NCBI GenBank assembly: GCA_903909415.1
Contig: CAIVVS010000315.1
Span: 1 to 5,792 of the forward strand
Length of the DNA: 5,792 bases
Direction: 5' to 3'
DNA from: an uncultured Pseudomonadota bacterium
Lineage (GTDB): Bacteria; Pseudomonadota; Gammaproteobacteria; Burkholderiales; SG8-39
Under the pieces are notes generated by a model that saw nothing but the letters and a program-made list of their open reading frames with translations, searched no databases and was not told the DNA's origin. This document shows positions 1 through 5,391 of this stretch, piece after piece. Every line of letters begins with the position of its first letter. The stretch's first letter is position 1. A program made the position numbers and the translations under genes.

Positions 1-530
1 TCGGGCAGCGGGTTGATGTCGTGCGAGGGCCCCGGCTCGAACTGCGCGTCGCGCAGGTAGCGCACCAGCGGCACGTCCAGCGCATCCACCCAGACGGCAC
101 GCCCCTGGCCGGCATGCACGTGCTCGTGCCAGGTCCACGCCGGCGTCAGCACCAGGTCGCCGCGCAGCATGGCGCAGGGCTTGCCTTCGACGATGGTGGT
201 CACGCCCTCGCCTTCCAGCATGAAGCGCAGCGCGCTCATCGAATGGCGGTGCACCCGGGCGCGCTCCCCCGGCATCAGCACCTGCAGGTTGACCGCGACG
301 TTGATGGTGGCGCCGTACAGGCCGGTGTTCTCGTACAGCGGGTTGTTCAGCACCAGCACCCGGCGCTCGGCATTGTCCATGCCGGTCGCGGCGATCGCGC
401 CGTCGATCAGCGGGTCCATGGCGCGCCACGGCCAGGAACGGGACGGGATCGCGCCCGCGCCGTGCCGCGTGTCGGCCTCCCACAATGCAAACACCTGCGC
501 CTGCTTCATGGCGGCGTGGAAATCACTCAT
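1..530 (-). CDS. Gentisate 1,2-dioxygenase-type cupin dioxygenase, partial (C-terminal half missing)
   Basis: The first 176 residues are in the window; the gene runs off the left edge. Family enzymes use Fe(II) and O2 in the cytoplasm to cleave gentisate to maleylpyruvate; close relatives cleave salicylate, 1-hydroxy-2-naphthoate or 5-nitrosalicylate. Seen: an AERRVLVLNNP stretch at residues 55-65, then the first cupin domain with an HRHSMSALRF motif starting at His94 and TPAWTWHEH ending at His137. Candidate iron ligands are His94, His96 and His135. Their spacing (H-x-H, then 39 residues to the third His) equals that recalled for structurally known gentisate and salicylate dioxygenases. The N-terminus is somewhat shorter than usual. 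ATG 530 is chosen because GGTGA lies 4 bases upstream and family homology begins soon after it. The gene is divergent from the Bug gene at 705. Family assignment is firm; the substrate is inferred. Confidence 0.9.
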   Translation of the reverse strand, partial: MSDFHAAMKQAQVFALWEADTRHGAGAIPSRSWPWRAMDPLIDGAIAATGMDNAERRVLVLNNPLYENTGLYGATINVAVNLQVLMPGERARVHRHSMSALRFMLEGEGVTTIVEGKPCAMLRGDLVLTPAWTWHEHVHAGQGRAVWVDALDVPLVRYLRDAQFEPGPSHDINPLP

Positions 531-534
531 GGGG

Positions 535-539
535 TCACC
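535..539 (-). promoter_or_regulatory. Weak ribosome binding site for the cupin dioxygenase
   Basis: The minus strand reads GGTGA 4 bases before ATG 530. This matches the 3' part of the ribosome-binding consensus (GGAGGTGA), so the short spacing is acceptable. No purine-rich GGAGG is present nearby, so translation initiation may be modest. It supports the chosen start. Confidence 0.4.
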
Positions 540-570
540 GGGATGGGAGGGATGCGGGGTTGCAGGGAAG

Positions 571-614
571 CGGAATCCGCGCGACGCGCGGCCGGCGCTG
601 CTGCCGGGGCAGCG
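571..614. promoter_or_regulatory. Cluster of short palindromes, candidate operator or leader structure
   Basis: Three inverted repeats lie almost end to end between the divergent genes. They are CGGA-A-TCCG (571-579), CCGCGCG-A-CGCGCGG (577-591, perfect 7-base arms around one A), and CGCTGC/GCAGCG with a 7-base spacer (596-614). All lie downstream of the candidate minus-strand -10 box at 623-628, so they would be in the initial transcribed region of the dioxygenase gene. They could be operator half-sites or RNA hairpins. The region is very GC-rich, so chance palindromes are expected, and no known operator consensus is recognised. Confidence 0.3.
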
Positions 615-622
615 TCGAGGGA

Positions 623-651
623 ATGATACCGCCAGCGGTTGCGTTTGTACG
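623..651 (-). promoter_or_regulatory. Candidate sigma-70 promoter for the cupin dioxygenase
   Basis: On the minus strand a TATCAT box (623-628, five of six consensus positions) follows CGTACA (646-651, three of six) with a 17-base spacer. Transcription would start near 616 and give a leader of about 86 bases. The -10 box is AT-rich within a very GC-rich neighbourhood, which supports it. The -35 box is weak, as expected for an activator-dependent catabolic promoter. Confidence 0.4.
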
Positions 652-667
652 CCGCCCCCGCGATACT
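639..667 (+). promoter_or_regulatory. Candidate sigma-70 promoter for the plus-strand Bug gene
   Basis: TTGCGT (639-644) and GATACT (662-667) are separated by exactly 17 bases and match three and four of six consensus positions. Transcription would begin near 674, about 30 bases before ATG 705. Its -35 box lies next to the -35 box of the divergent promoter, so one regulator bound here could act on both genes. If this promoter is real, the in-frame TTG at 639 cannot be the translation start. Confidence 0.35.
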
Positions 668-693
668 TCCGCGCTTCCACGGGCAACCTTCCC

Positions 694-697
694 AGGG
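694..697 (+). promoter_or_regulatory. Weak ribosome binding site favouring ATG 705
   Basis: AGGG lies 7 bases upstream of ATG 705 but only 1 base upstream of the in-frame ATG at 699. The spacing therefore favours 705 as the start of the Bug gene. Confidence 0.35.
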
Positions 698-704
698 CAT
701 GAGC

Positions 705-1814
705 ATGCACGCCGTATCCGCGACCAGAGACGCAGGCAACCGAGCGGGACGACCCGCCGCCGCGGCAACGACCGTGGAAGCGGTAGCGAAAGCGGGCACG
801 GGACGATGCCGGGCGCCACGCCACCCCGCCCGGCCAGGGGCCGCGCTCGGCGCAGCGCTCGCCGCATGCCTGCCCATGCAGGCCGCACTCCTGCCTGCGG
901 GCGCCGCGGCGCAGCCGGCCTGGCCGTCGCGCGGCATCACCATGATCGTTCCGTTCACGCCCGGCACCGGCGTGGACCAGATCGCGCGCGGCCTGGGCAG
1001 CGCGCTGTCCACGCGCCTGGCCGTGGCCGTGGTGGTGGACAACCGGGCAGGCGCCAGCGGCAACATCGGCGCCGAAGCCGCGGCCAAGTCGCCTGCCGAC
1101 GGCCACACGCTGCTGGTGACCGCCGGTTCCATGATCAGCAACGCCGCCATCAACCGCAACCTGCGCTACGACGCGCTGCGTGCCTTCGCGCCGGTGTCGC
1201 TGCTGGCCACCGGCGCACAGACCCTGGTGGTGGGCAGCGCATCGCCGCTGCGCTCGACGCGCGAACTGGTGGCAGCAGTGCGCGCCCGGCCCGGCAAGCT
1301 GTTCTACGGAACGCCGGGCAACGGCACGCCGCACCACCTGGCAATGGAACTGTTCAAGCTGGAGGCGGGCCTGGACATCGTGCACGTGCCCTACAAGGGC
1401 TTCGGCGGCGCGCTCACCGACCTGCTGGGCGGGCGACTGGATGCGATGGTGATGCCGCTGTCGGCCGCCGTGCCCTACGTGCAGAACGGACAGGCGCGCA
1501 TGCTCGCCATTGTCGCGGGTGAGCGGGTCGCACTCTATCCCGCGGTGCCGACGCTGGCCGAGGAAGGCTTTCCCAAGGTACAGGCATCCAACTGGTACGC
1601 GCTGCTGGCCCCGGCCGGCACGCCCGGCGCCGTGGTCGCAAAGCTGAATGCCGAAGCGAACGCCATCATCGGCAATGCGGGCCTCAGGGAGTCACTCGCC
1701 AAGCAGGGCTTCATCCCCGCGGGCGGCGCACCCGAGAAGCTGGCGGAGCTGATGAAGGCCGAGTTCGAGCGCTGGACGCGCGTGGCTGCCGACGCGCAGA
1801 TCAAGGCGGACTGA
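705..1814 (+). CDS. Bug/TctC-family periplasmic solute-binding protein with long N-terminus
   Basis: A 369-residue protein of the Bug family, the binding-protein component of tripartite tricarboxylate transporters or orphan receptors for carboxylated ligands in the periplasm. Mature homology starts at WPSRGITMIVPF (residues 73-84), followed by the ligand loop PGTGVDQIAR, then DNRAGASGN, a GNGTPHH segment, HVPYKG and the conserved C-terminal half ending in ERWTRVAA. The loop has G-T-G where the other two Bug proteins here have GG. The export signal is odd: about 44 Arg/Ala-rich residues precede a hydrophobic core (45-69). Cleavage could be before Gln70 or Trp73; LAAC (52-55) also resembles a lipobox. 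The start is uncertain: ATG 699, ATG 705 and GTG 774 are in frame, and 705 is preferred for ribosome-site spacing. The gene stands alone, divergent from the dioxygenase and convergent with the HDO-like gene. The ligand is unknown. Confidence 0.88.
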   Translation: MHAVSATRDAGNRAGRPAAAATTVEAVAKAGTGRCRAPRHPARPGAALGAALAACLPMQAALLPAGAAAQPAWPSRGITMIVPFTPGTGVDQIARGLGSALSTRLAVAVVVDNRAGASGNIGAEAAAKSPADGHTLLVTAGSMISNAAINRNLRYDALRAFAPVSLLATGAQTLVVGSASPLRSTRELVAAVRARPGKLFYGTPGNGTPHHLAMELFKLEAGLDIVHVPYKGFGGALTDLLGGRLDAMVMPLSAAVPYVQNGQARMLAIVAGERVALYPAVPTLAEEGFPKVQASNWYALLAPAGTPGAVVAKLNAEANAIIGNAGLRESLAKQGFIPAGGAPEKLAELMKAEFERWTRVAADAQIKAD

Positions 1815-1829
1815 GCAGGGATCTGGCTG

Positions 1830-1853
1830 CTGCGGGTGCGTCCGCGCCCGCAG
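1830..1853 (+). terminator. Hairpin after the plus-strand Bug gene, possible terminator
   Basis: A 10-base-pair GC-rich stem with one G-T wobble and a GTCC loop starts 15 bases after the Bug stop codon. No T-run follows on either strand, so it is not a classical intrinsic terminator. It could protect the 3' end or assist factor-dependent termination. Confidence 0.35.
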
Positions 1854-1885
1854 GCGAGAGCGCGACCGACCGGGGCCGCTTCACC

Positions 1886-1916
1886 AAAACCCGGACCCGT
1901 CACTGGAACGTCCGGG
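1886..1916 (-). terminator. Intrinsic terminator of the minus-strand operon
   Basis: On the minus strand a perfect 7-base-pair stem CCCGGAC/GTCCGGG with a 13-base loop is followed at once by TTTT (1889-1886). It starts 22 bases after the stop codon of the HDO-like gene. GC-rich stem, T-run and position all fit termination of the operon before it meets the convergent Bug gene. The T-run is short, so efficiency may be moderate. Confidence 0.6.
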
Positions 1917-1938
1917 AACCACGCCCGCTACCGGGTGG

Positions 1939-2664
1939 CTATTTCGCCTTCAGCATGCGCTCCAGGATGCCGTTGAAGAGCACCTGGCTGACCTGCACCA
2001 TCTGGGTCACCGCAAGGACGACACGATCGAAGTCCGCATCCGTCTTCGCAAAGCTGGAAAGCAGCTGCCTCCCGACGTCGGAGTGCTCTCCATCCGCGTG
2101 GTCGTGCACGATGTAGAACGCCAGTTCTTCGTCGGACAGGCTGAATTTCTTCTTCAAACCCTGGGACACACTGCCGACGGCGCCCGGCACCTGGGCTTCC
2201 GATCCCAGCATGTGCGCTGATACGCCTTCCAGGAAGTCACCGCTGCAGATGCCGTGGAAGAAGGCGCGATAGGCGATCGCCTCCGGGCAGAAGTCCGCGT
2301 TCCACATCTCCTCGTCGCTCAGCCCGAACGCGTGGCCCAAGCGCAGCCAGAGCTTCCAGTGGGGCACGCCGTCGGCGAACATGCGCCCCGTTCCCTCTTC
2401 GTACACCACCTCGGCGATCATCTCGCGCCAGTTGGGGTCGGGGCATTTCACGTACAACGGCCCGTGGTACAGGTGGTTGAACAGCGGGATGATGCCCGCC
2501 TGCAGGATGAACTCGCGTACCTGGGGCCGCTCGAAGCTGCCATCCATCAACCCGCGCCACAGCGGGTGCTTGTAGCGCGAATAGGGCTCGTGGACCCGGG
2601 CGATGCGCTGGAGGACCGCATCGATGCGCGGGTCCCGGCTTGACGTTTCAATGCCTGTACTCAT
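1939..2664 (-). CDS. TenA/PqqC-fold iron-containing redox enzyme (HDO-like)
   Basis: A 241-residue, mostly helical protein without a signal peptide, of the TenA/PqqC/heme-oxygenase-like superfamily. Known diiron members (HDOs) include UndA (fatty-acid decarboxylation), BesC, the central domain of SznF and CADD. Seen: VVYEEGTG around Glu89/Glu90, GVPHW with His102, a helix with Glu156, and HDHADGEH giving His187, Asp191 and His194. This is the E...H...E...H-x3-D-x2-H ligand order of HDOs, so a two-iron site is plausible rather than the metal-free TenA or PqqC chemistry. ATG 2664 has an AGGAAGG ribosome site 5 bases upstream. It is the last gene of the operon, 40 bases after the second Bug gene and followed by a terminator. 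The substrate is unknown; the context suggests an aromatic-catabolic intermediate or a cofactor-like compound. Superfamily assignment is sure; an enzymatic diiron role is inferred. Confidence 0.82.
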   Translation of the reverse strand: MSTGIETSSRDPRIDAVLQRIARVHEPYSRYKHPLWRGLMDGSFERPQVREFILQAGIIPLFNHLYHGPLYVKCPDPNWREMIAEVVYEEGTGRMFADGVPHWKLWLRLGHAFGLSDEEMWNADFCPEAIAYRAFFHGICSGDFLEGVSAHMLGSEAQVPGAVGSVSQGLKKKFSLSDEELAFYIVHDHADGEHSDVGRQLLSSFAKTDADFDRVVLAVTQMVQVSQVLFNGILERMLKAK

Positions 2665-2704
2665 GCCTGCCTTCCTGTTGCGGGGTATGCGATCTGACGA
2701 GACA

Positions 2705-3676
2705 TCACTCGATGCGGGTACCGGCGGCCTTCACCACCCTTGCCCAGCGCGGTATCTCGGCGCGGATCATCTCGGCCATCCGCTCGGGCGTCGAACTGGC
2801 GACGTCGTAGCCCATTCCGGTGAGCCGGTCGCGCAGTTCCGGCTGCTGGACGCCGCGGGCGATGTCGGCCGAAAGGCGGCTGACGATGGGCTGCGGCGTG
2901 CCGGCGGGCACCACCACGCCGAACCACACGGTCGACTCGTAGCCCGGCAAGCCCGCTTCGGAAATCAGCGGCACCTCAGGCAACAGCGGGGAGCGGCGCG
3001 CGCCGGCCACGCCCAGTACGCGAACCTTGCCGCTGCGGATGTGGGGCAGCGCGGAGGGGATCAGGTCGAAGATCATGTTCACCTGCCCGACCAGCAGGTC
3101 GGTCACGCCCTGGGGTCCGCCCTTGTACGGCACGTGCAGCAGGTCAACCCCGGCCAGCATCTTGAACATCTCGGCCGCGAGGTGGGTGGAACTGCCGTTG
3201 CCGGCGGAGGCGAAGGAGTACTTGCCCGGGTTCGCCTTGGCCAGCGCGATCAGCTCGGGAATGGACTTTGCCGGGACGGATGGATGCAGTATCAGGACGT
3301 TGTCCGCCGAGACCACCACCGATACCGGCGCAAAGTCCTTGATCGGGTCGAACGGCACCTTGGCATACAGCACCGGGTTGACCGCCAGGATGGCCGAAGT
3401 CGCCATGAACATGGTGTAGCCATCGGGCGCGGAGCGAGCGGCCGCCTCAGCGGCGATGTTGCCGCCCGCGCCGAGGCGGTTCTCGGCGACCACCTGCTGG
3501 CCAAGGGACTTGGACAGTTCGTTGCCGATGGCGCGTGCCGATATGTCCACTGCGCCGCCGGCGGGAAACGGTACGATCATCCTCAACGGCTTGGATGGCC
3601 AGGCCTGCGAATGCGCCATCCCGGCCTGGCACAGCAATGCCACCGACAACCAGCCCAACAGCTGCTTCCTGCTCAT
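2705..3676 (-). CDS. Bug/TctC-family periplasmic solute-binding protein
   Basis: A 323-residue protein, the usual length of the family. A clear Sec signal (MSRKQ, then hydrophobic residues 6-21) probably ends at AHSQA with the mature protein starting at Trp26-Pro-Ser-Lys. Landmarks in order are PFPAGGAVD (Asp44 in the ligand loop), NRLGAGGNIAAEA (66-78), SAGNGSSTHLAAEMF (157-171) and HVPYKGG (181-187). Bug proteins clamp small carboxylates such as dicarboxylates, aromatic acids and nicotinate; the ligand here cannot be read from sequence. AGGGGAG lies 5 bases before ATG 3676. The gene sits 45 bases after the flavin-reductase-like gene and 40 bases before the HDO-like gene, so co-transcription is very likely. 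No TctA or TctB membrane gene is visible. Confidence 0.95.
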   Translation of the reverse strand: MSRKQLLGWLSVALLCQAGMAHSQAWPSKPLRMIVPFPAGGAVDISARAIGNELSKSLGQQVVAENRLGAGGNIAAEAAARSAPDGYTMFMATSAILAVNPVLYAKVPFDPIKDFAPVSVVVSADNVLILHPSVPAKSIPELIALAKANPGKYSFASAGNGSSTHLAAEMFKMLAGVDLLHVPYKGGPQGVTDLLVGQVNMIFDLIPSALPHIRSGKVRVLGVAGARRSPLLPEVPLISEAGLPGYESTVWFGVVVPAGTPQPIVSRLSADIARGVQQPELRDRLTGMGYDVASSTPERMAEMIRAEIPRWARVVKAAGTRIE

Positions 3677-3721
3677 GCTCGCTCCCCTGCCGTTGCCGGC
3701 GTTGACGTATCAGCGTCCACC

Positions 3722-4351
3722 TCAGCGCCCCCGGTGGAGATCGGGACTGTCCGCATCACGCACCATGGCGAAGCGGTCGCTGGTGCGGCAGTAATCCGGG
3801 CCGGTCAGGCGCCCCAGCGCGCGAAGTTTGTCGTAGTCCAGGTGCATGCGCGCATCAAACAGGTCCTCGCGGTAGTGGAAGGCCACGACTTCGCCGCAGA
3901 TCATGGTGTAGCGCGGGAACTCGATCAGGCGCTCCAGCCTGCATTCGAATGCCGCGGGCGCGACCTTCACCCGCGCCGGACGGACGACCAGGTTGTCGGT
4001 GGCCGGCTCGAAGCCCGAGCGCTCGAACTCGTCCACTTCCGGACCCCAGTCCAGCGAGGCCACGTTCATCGGCTTGGCCATGTCCTCGTCCACCACGTTG
4101 ATCACGAACTCCTTCGTGTCGCTGACGTTGACCAGGGTGTCCTTGTGGGACTTGCCATGGCGCAGCCCGATGGAGACGCCCAGCATGGGCGGCACGTCGT
4201 TCAGGAAACAGTAGAAGCTGAAGGGCGCGAGGTTGGGCACGCCCGCGGCCGACAGGCTGGAAACCAGCGCGATCGGGCGCGGGATCACCAGGCTGGCCAG
4301 CAGCCTGTACAGCTGCGGCGCGTCCAGCGTCTCGGTCGGTCTCGCGATCAT
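3722..4351 (-). CDS. Flavin reductase-like FMN-binding split-barrel protein
   Basis: A 209-residue cytoplasmic protein of the flavin reductase-like domain family (DIM6/NTAB type). The characteristic N-terminal motifs PRPIALVSS (24-32) and NLAPFSFY (40-47) are followed by KDTLVNV (70-76), EFVINVV, and a C-terminal LGRLTGPDYCRTSDRF stretch common in this subgroup. Relatives bind FMN and use NAD(P)H to deliver reduced flavin to a partner monooxygenase, but many members have no assigned partner. ATG 4351 has GGAGG 6 bases upstream. It lies 56 bases after the upstream Bug gene and 45 before the next one. No flavin-dependent monooxygenase is in the window, and ring-hydroxylating dioxygenases normally use iron-sulfur electron carriers rather than this family, so its partner is open. 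Confidence 0.9.
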   Translation of the reverse strand: MIARPTETLDAPQLYRLLASLVIPRPIALVSSLSAAGVPNLAPFSFYCFLNDVPPMLGVSIGLRHGKSHKDTLVNVSDTKEFVINVVDEDMAKPMNVASLDWGPEVDEFERSGFEPATDNLVVRPARVKVAPAAFECRLERLIEFPRYTMICGEVVAFHYREDLFDARMHLDYDKLRALGRLTGPDYCRTSDRFAMVRDADSPDLHRGR

Positions 4352-4407
4352 GTACTGCCTCCGTCGTGTTGCGCCATGCCAGCCCCCTTCGGTCGCGTTG
4401 TCCGCCC

Positions 4408-5391
4408 TCAGTCCAGCTTGGCGCCGGACGCCTTGACCGCGCGCCCGAACTTGGCCACGTCGGCGCGTATCTTGGCCGCGAACTGCGCGGTGGGCATGCC
4501 GCTCACCTCGGCGCCCAGCGACTCCACCTGGTCACGCACGTCCTGCGCCTGCAGGATGGCCGCCGTCTCGCGGTACAGCGCCGGCACCACCGCGGACGGC
4601 GCCCCGGCGGACGTGAACAGCCCCCACCAGCCGGTGACTTCGTAGTTCAGGCCGGATTCCGCCATCGTCGGCACGTCAGGAAGCGCGCGCACGCGGCGCT
4701 CCGTGGTAACGGCCAGCGCGCGCAGCTTGCCCGCCTTCACGTGCGGGATCAGGGCGCCGGCGTCGGTGATCATCATGTCCACGTGCCCGCCCACCATGTC
4801 TCCCACCGCCGGCCCGGTACCCTTGTAGGGGACGTGCACCAGGTTCAGCCCGGTGGTGGTGCGGAAAAGTTCCGAGGAGATATGACCGGTGGAGCCGATG
4901 CTGGAGGACGCATAGGACAAGCCGCCCGGCTTGCTCGCCGCATGCGCGATCAACTCCTGCACGTTGCTGGCGGGCACCTTGGGGTGCACCACCAGCAGCA
5001 GGGGGAAGGAAGCCAGCATCGTGACCGGTGCAAAATCGCGCTGCACGTCATACGGCAGGTTGGCGTAGAGGAAGGGACTGATGGCGATGTCGCCGGCGCC
5101 GGCCACCACGACGGTGTGGCCATCCTGCGGCGAGCGCGCCACCGCAGTCATGCCCAGCGTGCCGCCCGCGCCCGGCTTGTTGTCCACCACCACGGGCTGC
5201 TTCAGGCGCTCGGACAGCTTCGGGCCGACCAGGCGCGCCAGCCGGTCGTATCCGCCCCCGGGCGGATACGGCACGACGAGGGTGAGCTGCTTCGAGGGCC
5301 AGGCCTGCGCGCACGCCGGCGACGCAGCGACCGCCGCCAGGGCCCCGGCGGCCGCCAGCACGGCCCCCAGCAGGGAGGCAGGCGCGCTCAA
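4408..5391 (-). CDS. Bug/TctC-family periplasmic solute-binding protein, TTG start overlapping the oxygenase subunit
   Basis: A 327-residue Bug protein if it starts at TTG 5391. The frame stays open back to a GTG at 5463, but that would overlap the oxygenase gene by about 75 bases and add a charged stretch unlike an export signal. The TTG shares two bases with the TGA stop of the upstream gene (TTGA), a typical translational-coupling layout; no strong ribosome site is visible. The signal has a long Ala/Leu core (7-23) ending in SPACAQA, with mature WPSKQLTLVVPY from Trp31, but lacks a positive n-region. Landmarks are PPGGGYD (Asp49), DNKPGAGG (70-77), SSSIGSTGHISSELF, HVPYKG and a normal C-terminus ending in SGAKLD. 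It lies 56 bases before the flavin-reductase-like gene. Family is certain; start and ligand are not. Confidence 0.92.
   Translation of the reverse strand: MSAPASLLGAVLAAAGALAAVAASPACAQAWPSKQLTLVVPYPPGGGYDRLARLVGPKLSERLKQPVVVDNKPGAGGTLGMTAVARSPQDGHTVVVAGAGDIAISPFLYANLPYDVQRDFAPVTMLASFPLLLVVHPKVPASNVQELIAHAASKPGGLSYASSSIGSTGHISSELFRTTTGLNLVHVPYKGTGPAVGDMVGGHVDMMITDAGALIPHVKAGKLRALAVTTERRVRALPDVPTMAESGLNYEVTGWWGLFTSAGAPSAVVPALYRETAAILQAQDVRDQVESLGAEVSGMPTAQFAAKIRADVAKFGRAVKASGAKLD

Noticed and set aside
21..626. A 201-residue plus-strand frame opposite the cupin dioxygenase
   Set aside because: The minus-strand frame carries unmistakable cupin motifs with spaced His ligands; this one has none.
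639..704. TTG 639 as the start of the plus-strand Bug protein
   Set aside because: It would lie inside the candidate promoter, has no ribosome site, and would lengthen an already over-long N-terminus.
485..1522. A 345-residue plus-strand frame overlapping the first Bug gene
   Set aside because: It is out of frame with the clear Bug homology and reads as Arg/Ala/Gly-rich shadow sequence; the Bug frame has conserved motifs along its whole length.
3677..3721. Small inverted repeat (GCCG/CGGC) between the flavin-reductase-like and Bug genes
   Set aside because: The arms are only 4 bases in GC-rich DNA and there is no T-run, so it is not supported as a terminator or regulatory site.
2603..4645. 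A very long plus-strand open frame (680 residues) opposite the operon
   Set aside because: It is antisense to three well-supported family proteins, is rich in His, Arg, Gly and Gln in the way of GC-rich shadow frames, and shows no recognisable domain.
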